This document shows, one piece after another, positions 25,500 through 36,838 of a DNA stretch of 64,000 bases; position 1 is the first letter of the stretch; every line of letters begins with the position of its first letter. This DNA comes from Raphanus sativus (lineage: Eukaryota > Streptophyta > Magnoliopsida > Brassicales > Brassicaceae): positions 50,327,265 to 50,391,264 of the forward strand of contig NC_079516.1 in NCBI RefSeq assembly GCF_000801105.2, given 5' to 3'. The position numbers were made by a program, and so were the translations under genes. Below the pieces are notes generated by a model. The model was not told the DNA's origin. It did no database searches and saw only the letters and a program-made list of their open reading frames with translations.

Positions 25500-25508
25500 G
25501 ACATATTA

Positions 25509-26587
25509 TGACGATTTTGGGTAAATCGTCTAAGTAAAAGTTAGAGAGGTCACGATTATGGTTGAATTAACTTGGTTTAAGAACAAAATTTCGCTTTCAA
25601 TCTAATTTAAAAACAATGTCTTTTGGGACTACAAATTTTATATTAAATAAATATGATATGTGGATTAATTAGTTTTCACCTAATTTTTTTTTTTGGTAAA
25701 ATAGCTTTCACCTAATTTGCTAACTCTGGTGATTCTTTATCATGTGTTAAACAGTTAATTGCATAGTATGTTTTAAGAGATTAACTTATGCGTGGACCAC
25801 CAAACTGCTCTCACCAGTTTTTATTTTTATCGGGGACTTATACCACGAATCTCGTCTGCGGAGAGTGTTTTTGAAAGTGATATCTTAATGGTATCAAAAT
25901 CTCTAAACTTTGTTTGTTCCCCTTTCGAGACAGAAAGACTTGTGCTATTCACGACCAGCCTAAAAAACTAGAGATCGATGATCTGATTGATTCCAATTAG
26001 TTTGATCAATTAGAGGCAGCTTCTTCAAGGTTTTGATTCATTAAACTGCACTTTGGCATGTATAGAGCTGAATTCATTGATTAATTTTAGAGGTGACTCT
26101 AGCTAATCATATGGTGGTTTAGCAGACTGTAAAGTATAAATAACCTTGTTGCTTGTTCCATACTTCCATTATGTTTTATTGTGACGATTTGTGAGGTTCA
26201 ATCTTTTATAATGTTTACCCTCCTTCGTGTAATGCTTCCTCTAATAGAATTTGAAGCTGTTAATGATATTAATTTTGGTTAAGAAAATCGTCAGGGAGAA
26301 ATAATGTTTACCATATAATTACTTCCATTGTTGCTCTTTATTAACATTTTTGTTATTTACTTCGACTGTTAGGTTCTTATCATTTGGGTTGATAGTATTA
26401 CCTATATGATTATCTCTAATCACTTGGGTTCATTTATGCTTCCTATATAAGGCTCTTATAAGAATAGACAAAGTGAAACGCGCACTATGCTAATGCCATG
26501 TAATAAACAGTACGTAGCGGCCGCGGCGCAAAACCAAAAAATGCGTTAATTGTATATACATTTCATAAGTCTTACATTATGGTTATA
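25509..26587. other. Intergenic, no gene seen
   Basis: AT-rich sequence with short chance frames only. A GC-rich patch containing GCGGCCGCGGCGC lies at 26517-26529, just outside the Helitron-like end. Confidence 0.3.
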
Positions 26588-28802
26588 CTAGATTAGGACC
26601 CGCCCTAAAGGGCGGAAATTGATTTGTCAAATTTCAATTAATAATATATGGTATATATAATATGTGTATATAATATTATATATATTTTGTGCAACATTTA
26701 TATATATATACATATTAGACATATGTATAATATTTTATTAAATATATATAGAATTTAATAGTGTTATAATTTGTGTTGTACTTGTTATTAGTTTGTATTT
26801 AATCTTCTTTTATTTTTAGTATAATAATTTGCTTTGTCACACCTTTTACCTTTTAACTTATACATATAGTTATGCTCTTTTTCAAAAAAAAAATTTATAC
26901 ACATGGTTTCGTAAAATATAATATATAAAAAACATATTTAAAAAATCTACTGACCATATGCCACCATTATTTGGTTGTTTGAACAAAAAAAATCATGTTC
27001 TTGCATAACTGTGTATGTTGTGATATGATGTAGGTGAAGAGTAAATATATGAAAGTAAAGTTAGTGATACGATCATGAGTCTATGTTGGTCTATGCCACA
27101 ATTATTTGGTTTTTGGAAGATCAATGAGCATAAGCATACACGGTCTTTGTATGCTTACGTTGTAAATGAGTCGGATATTTTTTCTCTTATGTCTGGAATG
27201 ATATGGAACTCGTTGATTTAAGAGTGATTCAGTTTTATATGATCTAATTATATTAAGAGATTAACCAAAATATTATAAAAGTGTTACTGGTTAGGTTTAA
27301 CTAATCTATGTTGGTTAAGATTTGGTTTAATTTAAGTTGGTAGGTTGCATTGTATAGGAAGCATGATATATTCTATCAACAACTATGAAAGAGTCCAAAA
27401 TTTAAATGAGAACTTCAAATAGTAGATAATCCCTAAATTAATAGATTAGATACTTTAACATATCTCATTTTAGTATTTTACGGGATTTATTTATTTTAAA
27501 TAATATAATCCTATTGTTTTAGTAAACTTTATACATAGTAGTATCTATCATACTATTTTATTAAATTTATTATATAGGATATTTGTTTTGGATGTTATGA
27601 TATTAAGTTCTATTTTTTTTTTAAATTAAGACGTCAAAACATTAGGTTACTTTAAATTTTTACAACATATATAGTTAGTTTTTTTCAGGTACATTTCAAA
27701 AAGTTAATCTTTATTATCCATGATTTTGTCTTTTGTAAAATTTGAAATATTATCATTTTGAGTTTGAATATTTATTTTCAAAATAATATATTTTTTCGAG
27801 ACAACTTTGGAAAATTACACAACTATTTGAGTTCGGAATAATACATGAATTTTGAATTTGTTTTGGTACTACATTACTGTATTATTTTATTAAATATTTG
27901 AATTTTTGGTGATATTTTTAATTCTTTTATCAACAAATTTTGTTACAATTAAAATAAAATAAAATTTATAATTAAAATTTGATTTTTGTCACTAATATTT
28001 TAAATGAATTACTGAAATTTCATTAGTATATGAACTAAAGGTTTATTTTACTAATTTCATATTTTTAAATAGTATATGAACTAAAGGTTATTATATACTA
28101 TTATATTTTTGTATATAAACATTTTAAGCAATATATTGCTAATAGTTTCAAAATAAATAAAAAGATAATGTATGGCTGTAAATATAAAATCTTAACTTAT
28201 GTTAATACATTTATTTTAATGTAAAAGTATTATATAGTTTTCGAAGTTTAATCCATTATAATGATGATCAATAATTTATTTAAGTTAAAAAATAAAATAA
28301 TTTTTTTTGTTAATTTACCTATTTAATATATTTTTAATATTTAATTCATATAGCACTTCTATTTTTATATAATACGGAATATATCATAGAATCTATAAAA
28401 AGTTAGTATAAAGAATTTTTTATTTTCTTTTTTATAATAAGTTTTAGTTAAATTTACTTATAATAATATTATATTACTAATTTCGAAATATATTTATGTG
28501 TTATTTATAAAAAAATATTTAAATTTTAAACTAAGATTTTGTTAGATTCTTTCTCAACAGATTTTATTATAATTAAAAAAAATCAAATTTATAGTTGGTT
28601 TATTGTTAATATATTTATAGTTGGTTTATTGTTAATACAAATAATCAAATATGTCATATTGACTAATTCTTTAAGTGGTCCTACTATGACTTGTTAATAG
28701 TAGATAAAAATAGAACCCTAAATTAATAGATTAGATACTTATTTTGGTGAATTGTTCTCTCTAAATTTGACTAATGCTTTTACTATATATCATCATACTA
28801 GA
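26588..28802 (-). mobile_element. Second Helitron-like element, non-autonomous
   Basis: The minus-strand 3' end is clear: a hairpin (CCGCCCT-AA-AGGGCGG, 26600-26615) eight bases before CTAG (26588-26591), followed by T. The proposed 5' end at 28802 reads TCTAGTATGATGATATATAG. The base before it is T instead of the expected A, so this border is less certain. The body is over 75% A/T with no gene. It holds a direct repeat of a phrase containing AATTAATAGATTAGATACTT at about 27435 and 28722. Confidence 0.65.
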
Positions 28803-29458
28803 AGCGGCCACCATTCACATCACATTACATCAACAAATATCCCGAGGAATATATGTGGTTAATTCGCATGAAAATCTAATATAATTCCCAAGTCTTTAGA
28901 ATGATGTACACACTCGTACAATTGACTTCTAATATATGAATGTAACTTTTTTCCCTTCCCTTTTGTTTGAATGCAACTTATTTACTAGAACCAAATATTT
29001 GAGAAAATAGATTCACAGAATTCAACCGATGCAGAGGGTCCACAAACTTACAATTATTTATTCCATAGATACGTGCGAATACATCTACGTATACACAAAG
29101 AAACATACAACAAATTTTGTCAAAAAAAAAGAAACATACAACAAATATGATAATATATAATCAAGGATATTTGCGCATGCATATAATCTATTATCTATAT
29201 ATTTTTATAAAGACGTGTGATAATTGGTGGGTAGGCAACAGTACAGCAAGGATTAGGTAGTAAACACTATGGATTGTTCCTAAGCCTAAACAGAAGAGTC
29301 AAAGAGAGAATCTTAGTTTAAAGCTTAAACAATTACTTCCCTTCTCTCCATACTTTCTTTTTTTTTTTTTTTTTTGAGCAATAAACCTAAAACCTTCTCT
29401 CCATACTTTCTTGAAGGCAAAATGTCAGAATAGATATATATATACATATAGATATATA

Positions 29459-29705
29459 CTCCCTCTGTTTCATAATACTTGATGTTTTACCATAGTGCAC
29501 AAAGATTAAGAAAATTGTATTTTTAAATAAAAAATATTTTAAAGATATAATTTTAAAATCAATTAACCAATAATAAAAAAGACTGTGAAATCTAATTGGT
29601 TGAACAGTTTCCAATAAAGTTAAAGTAACTTTAAAATCTCAAAACTTCATCTAATTTGAAATAAAATTATCCTTCTAAAACATAAGTATTATGAAACGGT
29701 GGGAG
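29459..29705. mobile_element. Stowaway (Tc1/mariner) MITE
   Basis: 247 bp flanked by TA on both sides. Terminal inverted repeats: left CTCCCTCTGTTTCATAATAC, right (reverse-complemented) CTCCCACCGTTTCATAATAC. These are the classic Stowaway ends. A/T-rich core without coding capacity. Confidence 0.9.
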
Positions 29706-30608
29706 TATTTAGTAGTGTATATCATAACAATTATGTATGCATAGGACCAATAAGAAATGAATATTGACATTATGGTAGCCAATCTACTGTGCAGCACTAA
29801 ATATATTTTTTCGTGATCGACTGAATCAGCCGATAGAATTTATAAAAAAAATACTCTTTAAATGTAAAAACAAATATGCATAGGACCAGAAATAAATGTA
29901 TATAGAAGAGATATCAAATAACAAAATGATGAAAAAATAATAATTTATATTCAGAATTGAAACGATAATAATAAAAATGGACTGTGGAAAAAGGTGGAGG
30001 AGATGGAGGAATCCATGTGTATCCAAGCACTTACAGACAAAATGAGCTTCAGAGAAGAGAAAAGCAACCTTTAGCTTTTTTTAAGACCATCATACTCAGA
30101 AAAGGAGATTTCAAACCCACTCTCTCCTCTTTTAGGGTTCTTAATAATTTTATCTCTCTCCTCTCCTTTTAATTATGTCCTCACTTAATCATACCCACCA
30201 CCATGATGATATCTCTCATGCTCATGCATGTGTGATCTGGATGGTGATGTGTATGAATGTCTATATTTAGTGAGGTGGTGAGAGGACGAGACGCAAAAGC
30301 AACCCCACAAGTAATCCCTGTTTCACTCTCAAAAGACTAAACAAATTAACCAAAAATAAACATTTATGCCCTAAGTTTAGCTTTTTGCCTTTGCCCCTTC
30401 TTTCTTGCCCTTTCCTTAGGGTTTCTTGTGGGTCTTTCTTTTTCCCTTTGTGCCTTTTTAATCTTTTTTCATGTGTTATTTTTATCTTTTTGACCCAAAC
30501 ACCTCTCCTTTAATTTGTTTGCCTCTTGCCTACATATATGTAATTGTATATCTACATATACTACATATACATACATATGCACCTCTGTCATCCCATCTTT
30601 AATTGTTT
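29706..30608 (+). promoter_or_regulatory. Upstream region of MIR160a
   Basis: Not obviously transposon-derived. Contains pyrimidine-rich tracts and an AT/AC-rich run at about 30535-30585 just before the TATA-like box. Presumed promoter by position; no specific binding site is claimed. Confidence 0.35.
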
Positions 30609-30616
30609 TATATAAA
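30609..30616 (+). promoter_or_regulatory. Likely TATA box of the MIR160a transcript
   Basis: TATATAAA followed by pyrimidine-rich leader sequence, about 390 bp before the mature miR160. Transcription probably starts near 30640. Inference from position and motif only. Confidence 0.5.
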
Positions 30617-30986
30617 CCATTTCTCCTCCTCTCTCAATCACCTTCAGTACCTCTGTTTCTCTGGATCGCCAATCTCACGCCCTTTGTTGATTCTCATCCT
30701 CTCTTTTGTCTTTTCAGCAAATACTCATTTAGGGCTTCAAGAACAGTAACCTTAGAGAGAGAACAAAGAATCTCTTCAATTCCATTTTAGTACAAACAAA
30801 TCTCGATCTATGCTTTAGATTGCTTCTATTCCTCCATATTTATTGTTTATATTTGTTCATGCATGTCAAGGTGTAGATCTTGATAACTTACTTAAAATAG
30901 AATAGACATATGCTTTAGGCAATTAGTTTCAATACATAACAGCATGTGTATGCATCATGACACAAACATAGATGCATATGTGTTGT

Positions 30987-31098
30987 TGTATAAGATGTCT
31001 ATGCCTGGCTCCCTGTATGCCATACTCTAAGCTCATCGACTATTGATGATCTCCGTGAATGGCGTATGAGGAGCCATGCATATTTTCATATACATTTA
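30987..31098 (+). ncRNA. MIR160A: miR160 precursor hairpin (MIR160a)
   Basis: The 5' arm at 31002-31022 matches mature miR160 in full as I know it; it begins TGCCTGGCTCCCTG and ends TGCCA. The 3' arm at 31062-31082 (GCGTATGAGGAGCC to GCATA) is the passenger strand, pairing with the 2-nt 3' overhang expected of Dicer-like cleavage. The loop is about 39 nt, and the stem extends through GTATAAGATGT and CATATAC. miR160 silences the auxin response factors ARF10, ARF16 and ARF17 in plants. The locus lies between the SVR1-like and MFS genes, where MIR160a (At2g39175) sits in Arabidopsis. Host-transcript exons are not defined here. Confidence 0.97.
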
Positions 31099-32356
31099 CA
31101 TACGTTTTCTACCTATTTTATGGTACCAGTTAAATTTTCAGACACGATTCTAATTATGTTATGGTACCAGTTAAATTGTGTTGAGCTTGTTATCCAATCA
31201 TGTGTGGAAGATTATAAGGTACTTCACTAAACCATATGGCATATACACATGCTTCTTCTTGTGGTCTCCAATAGATTCCACTGAGATATTTTGTTCAGCT
31301 CTGGTTCCGTTCTTGTCTTTCGTTTCGTATTTTTCTAGTACAAATTTATGTCATGTCGTCACAGCACTTCTTACGAGGACTCCTTCTGCGTTCACATCAA
31401 CGTAGCTCCTTGTTTTTTATAAAGGAAATGGTTAATTATTTCGATAGCTGATTATTACATTCCCGTATTCAGATCCTTTCGTATCGTGTCAATCATATCG
31501 ATCTTATAAATCTGTATGTGTATATAACTTGTGAGCTACCCTTATAATTTGTTCTTCGCCTTTTTTCTCAAATCCTTATGACGTTTTCTGTGTTTATTAA
31601 AATGTGGTATCGATAGCACAACTGTCTACACATGCGGTAAGTTGCATCACACATTTCTGATTTATTGCTGCAATGATTGCATCTGGTGTCTTGATCTCAC
31701 ATTGAAAGTTACCACATAGTACAGTAGTATTCTGTAGTAGTAATTTTTTTTAAAGCCATATACTTCTGTAATAAAGATATAGACAAATTAGGTAAGAGAG
31801 GTTACATAACTGAAGCTCAAGAATTTAAGATTTGATTACCGATAGAGCAGCTATTTTGGTCTACGTTTAATTACTTTATTTCAGTTTGTGTTTAAAAATT
31901 GTTTATAAAATATATACTACATATTTCAGTTTGTGTTTTATTTTCACCACAAAGAAATAACAACCATTGAAATTAATTAATTTAAGTTGATTTTAAATGG
32001 AGTGACAGAATTTGTAAATAGAAAAATATACAAAAGTACTTAATTTAATGTAAATATAATTGCTAAATATATAAATAAATAAAGTATTGAATCTACTATC
32101 TATGTTTCCAAACAATTCTTATTTATCATTTTATTCATGTTTCCAAATATTACCAAAAAATATTTCAATTTTAATAATATAGATAAAATATTCTGAAATA
32201 CATAATTTATACTAGTAACAAATATAGTAAAAGAAAAGACTATTCATCACATGTACTATACATAATATTAAGTTCTAGACGCTAATATTTTATGACGCCA
32301 TATTTAATTCATAAATAAATATATATATCCATGAATCATCACATAGTTAGGGGGTT
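31099..32356. other. MIR160a 3' region and AT-rich spacer
   Basis: The first few hundred bases may be the 3' part of the primary miRNA transcript. A short direct repeat (TTATGGTACCAGTTAAATT) occurs at about 31119 and 31159. No gene seen. Confidence 0.35.
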
Positions 32357-32717
32357 AGGGGTGTATTAAATCTGAAATTTGAGGTGATTTGATTTTTAGT
32401 GGATTTCTAGATGATTGCAAAATAATCTGAGATTTTTGTGTGATTTTTATTAAACAATTCTAGAATCTCATCTAAAACTATGAGATTTAGATTTTAGTTT
32501 TTATAACTAAGAAATATTTTTCAAACACTCTAAAAACAATTAAAGTACTCTAAATCTTTAACTAATTTTTTGCTTAATAACAGTAAATTTAAGAGTGTTT
32601 TATGAAATGACAAGTTCAATAACATTATATTTTAAAGTGTTTTTAAAATCATATTTGAATAACATTGGATTTGTTATATTAATACAAATCACCTCAAATG
32701 CCTAGTTGAATACCCTT
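32357..32717. mobile_element. MITE, family A copy 2
   Basis: About 360 bp. The left end reads GTGTATTAAATC then TTTGAGGTGATTTG; the right, reverse-complemented, reads GGGTATTCAACTAGG then CATTTGAGGTGATTTG. Same family as 24553-24912, about the same length. Confidence 0.65.
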
Positions 32718-32870
32718 CTCAATCTTTCAGTTTTTTTTTCAAAGCTTAATATATTGTCAAAATTAAACTTTACAAGAACCATTAATCTTTTGGATATCTT
32801 CTTTTTTAACAGAATCTTTTGGATATTGCAAGAGAGCTTTGGTGAATGATACAAACATTTATAAGGAGAC

Positions 32871-33122
32871 TTAAGGACATATTCAACCCAACTTTATTTT
32901 TTCCTCAGAAATTGAGTAAAAGTGAATATGAAATAAAAAAAATTCTAACACTATTCCATTTTTCATTTCATAATAGAATTTACTTTATAAATGAAGTAAT
33001 CTATTTTTTTTATTACTCCATTATAAAATGAAAAATGAAGTATGGTTGAAATATATTTATTCCATAATCATTTTTACTCTATTTTAAAGGGAAAAATGAA
33101 AATTTATATTAGAGATGCTCTA
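32871..33122. mobile_element. Probable MITE with TTAGAGCATCTC-type end
   Basis: A/T-rich 250 bp. The right end (reverse-complemented TTAGAGCATCTCTAATATA) resembles the ends of the MITE in the kinase intron. The left end, TTAAGGACATATTCAACC, is a weaker match. Confidence 0.4.
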
Positions 33123-35955
33123 ACAATAGTCGTTTGTCTTGATCTATATCCAACTATATTTAATTGTCTCTATCTAACTAGTACATGATAACATCTAAAA
33201 TACCAAAGATCAAATATTACTAAATTCTAGGAGAAACCCTAGGAAAGGGTGAGCCTGAGATGCCTGTAGTTATTCCAAGCATTAGGCCACCAAGCATCCT
33301 CCAACCACGCGTGAGCTTAACACAAACAAACATGACCATGTTTATAGACTAACCTTCTTTTATTCTTTTTATGTGGGTGCAAATGTTAATTTTTTTTTGT
33401 GAGAAAGGGTGCAAATGTTAAGTTTTCTAGTGTTTCTTTTTGTTTCATTTTAGGTAAAACTATCTATTTAATGTAGTATATAAACATATGCTCGTTAATA
33501 GAATGTAATTATGTAAGTAAAATGTTTTAACTCAAGAAAAAATCACTTAAAATTTATATGTGCCAATTTTTTTTTTGAACAACCATATGTACCAATTATA
33601 GTACTCTTTCTAGTCTCATTATTTATTTATTTATTTATTTGATTTCACTAGTTAATCAAAATATTCGTTTGATAGACGTGTAGTATATCACTTCTTTGAA
33701 CAGCTATTCATTTTACAAAAACTTTACACGTGCAGAGTCTGATATTGGGACTTCAAATCATGGGTGACAGGGTAATGATGAAAGGAAAATAGAAGAACCG
33801 ATGTTTATTTCTTTTTTTTTTTGCTTTGGGAATCAGCTTTTTCTTTTTTTTCTTCTATAATCAACAAATATTTCTAGTAATCACTAAAGAAAATGTGTGT
33901 ATAATAATGATAAGGGATGGACCACACTAGTCCCTGTACCTTTTGTGATTGGGCATTAGGGAATGACGAATATATTTTTCAAATATATCAGTCAAAGTAG
34001 GTCAACAAAGAGATTCAACCGAGAACCACGCCTCAGCATCTCTAACCAAAGTTAGTTCCACTTTCCAGTCAGCTTTTAATTAGAATATTAATTATATAAA
34101 TATTGTTGTTTTTTCTGTGGTTTCAAATGGTAAAAACAATTCAAACATATCATACAAATCAAATAGAATAAATATAGATCATATTTAAATTTTGGCGAAA
34201 AAAATATCTCAAAAGAAAACACTTTATTTTGAAATTTGCAAAACTTCATATTTGAAATTTAAAGATGTTTTTTTCCAAAGAAAACAAAACTTTAAAATTA
34301 ACTTTAAAATTATTTATATTTTATACTATGACTCTTTATATTTGTCATAATTAATTTAAATCCAAATTTTTTTTATAAATAACTACAACATTTATAAAAT
34401 ATTACAGCAATATTAATTAATAAAATGTTATACTAAAATATAAAGTTTTACATAGAAATACATAATTTAGTATTAAATTACAAGTAAAATATAACATTAT
34501 TCTATAAAGATATTTCTATAATACTTTTATATATGATCAATTAGTGCACTTGTTAAGTTTATTTTGTAAGTTTTTTGTTGACTCTTTTGACTGGGAATTG
34601 AATCCATCGGACAAAAGCTTTATAGACCGCCAGGATAACACATTGCAATCGGTAGTTTGTCACTCTATGATCAGAACAAATCCTAGAGCCGACCACACTA
34701 ACAACCAGCAGACTGGGCCTTGAATGCAAACGGGTGAAGCCCATGCTTGCGGCCTTTTATTTTGTAAAACAAATTTCAGCTCCGAATTTCTAAAATATTT
34801 TGTTAGCTTAGTGGTAATTTAAATATTTTTAAATCTAAGAGATGGCAAGTTCCAATTTTGAAATATTATACTCTTTTTTTTTAGATTGTAGCCTTATATA
34901 ACTTAGGACCCGCTCTGCAACAAGTCACAATATTTTAAGAAGATAGATTTTTAACTACTCTCTCCACTACGTATAAGGGAAAGGCAAAACAAATGATTAC
35001 ACAATCGCACAATCTTTCACTAATCAAGACACTAAGACTTTATCTCCGAGATCATGTCTCTCTTCCTTCCACCTTCAACTAATGTTGGGTGGTAATTTAG
35101 GAAAACAATATACCATAAAATATGGTACTTTGCTTAAGTGGGTGGTATAATGGTTTTAAACTAACCCATCGAGAGATACTATGTGGAAGGTTCATAATTT
35201 TTACTGTTTATAATGAAAAGTTCGTTTAGTATCTTTTTTTTCTTTTTTTTTTAAACTAAGAGTTTCTAGGTACGTTCGTGACAAAAAAAAAAGAGTTTCT
35301 AGGTACGTTCTATTAAGATAGAAGCTTGTAAGCTCGGTATAATTGTGTAGCCGTCTTCTAGGGTTTCATCTCTCTCGCTCTCTGTAGTCCAGGGTTAAAA
35401 AAAGAAGCTTGTAAGCTCGGTTATTTTCTTTTAGGTAGAACATTCTCCAACTAGAGTTGAACTATGATGCGATAAACATTTACTAGATTTTTTTTTGCAA
35501 TAAACATTTACTAGATAATCTAAGAGTTTTATCTACTCGGATAATTCTTTGTTAATAATACTTTTTTTTTTTTGTAAACATTGTTAATAATACTTTTGAT
35601 GTTCTATTTCCCAATAAATAGTTTTGGTCATCCTAAACTAATATTTCGAGACGACTTTCTAACATCTTTATCTTTTTTGATTCTTCATCCACTACATGAG
35701 CGTGAAACAATTGACGAGTGTATCTTTTCAAAATCTAGTACTACTACTACCCACTAACTTCAAGTTTGAGACTTTAATTTTCTTATACTGTATATGTATT
35801 CCTAAATGTTGCACGTTTTGAAAACAACTTGGTCTTAGTAAAGCGCGTTTAACATTTTCAACTTTCCACGTATATTTTCACATTACGGAAGATGTAGACC
35901 GACATGAAAGTCCAAGTCGAACCAACACATGTGAGCCAACTTTTCTCACTTGCAA
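33123..35955. other. Gene-poor AT-rich spacer
   Basis: No gene, tRNA or intact element recognised. A TTTA tetranucleotide run lies near 33622-33640. A GC-richer patch at 34590-34750 looks like an old transposon fragment but cannot be assigned. Short duplications of AAGCTTGTAAGCTCGGT occur at about 35322 and 35405. Confidence 0.35.
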
Positions 35956-35960
35956 TAGTT

Positions 35961-36326
35961 TATTAGACACATAGTTGTCCCATATCGGTAGTTGAAAAGG
36001 ATCATTAGTAGTATATAAGGTGGATGGGCCACTCCATTTATCACTAATTAGTTTTAAATGTGAAACCCATCTAGCTTAACATGGTATCAGAACCTGATCC
36101 ACGCAGTCCAACCCGATCCATATCGATCTGACCCAAAGTTGGCCCATCGATCTTTACCCGAGCATTCCGAGATTGACGCTCAGAGAGCCATCATCTCGAG
36201 GGGCGTATTAGACACATAGTTGTCCCACATCGATAGTTAGAATGGATCTTTAATAGTATATAAGGTGGATGGGCTACTCCATTTATCACCAATTGATTTT
36301 AATTGTGAAGCCTATCTAACTTAACA
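35961..36326 (+). mobile_element. Complete TRIM retrotransposon (366 bp)
   Basis: Two direct terminal repeats of 121 bp (35961-36081 and 36206-36326), starting TATTAGACACATAGTTGTCC and ending CTTAACA. Directly after the first is a primer-binding site TGGTATCAGAACC (36082-36094), complementary to initiator Met-tRNA. Just before the second is a purine tract (CTCGAGGGGCG). A 5-bp target duplication TAGTT flanks it (35956-35960 and 36327-36331). The internal part is about 124 bp and non-coding, the definition of a TRIM. Confidence 0.92.
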
Positions 36327-36328
36327 TA

Positions 36329-36625
36329 GTTAATCTAATTCTTTATCTTTTAATGATTTATTCAAAGCAATCCCTTGTGGCCTCATAAAATCACAAGTCC
36401 AACTCATGAGTCCTTTTCTCACTTGCAATAGTTAATCTAGTTCTTTATCTTTTAATGATTTATTCAAAGCAATCCCTTGTGGCCTCATAAAATCACAAGT
36501 CCAACTCATGAGTCCTTTTCTCACTTGCAATAGTTAATCTAGTTCTTTATCTTTTAATGATTTATTCAAAGCAATCCGTTGTGGCCTCATAAAATCACAA
36601 GTCCAACTCATTAGTTGACTCATGA
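36329..36625. repeat. 102-bp tandem repeat, about three copies
   Basis: Units starting GTTAATCTA at 36329, 36431 and 36533, near identical. Each contains CAAAGCAATCCCTTGTGGCC and ends CTCACTTGCAATA. The phrase CTCACTTGCAATAG also precedes the TRIM at 35946-35958, so the TRIM sits in the first repeat border. Confidence 0.9.
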
Positions 36626-36838
36626 TGACCTTTACCTATCTCCAAAGCTTTAAGCTTTCACTACTTTCCAAGACTCCAAAGTTCCAAACACACAAAACGA
36701 TAAAAACATCAAATAAAGTATAGTAGCTCTAAAAGAAGGTGTGAATGGACCAAGGACACGAAACCTATAATATGTCTACAAAATACTTCACCACATTTTC
36801 TTGTTTAATATATTTTTTACATCATCTACTAAGCAACT

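Noticed and set aside
26500..26540. GC-rich patch with a NotI-like palindrome as a regulatory site
   Set aside because: Single occurrence, no context to support a function.
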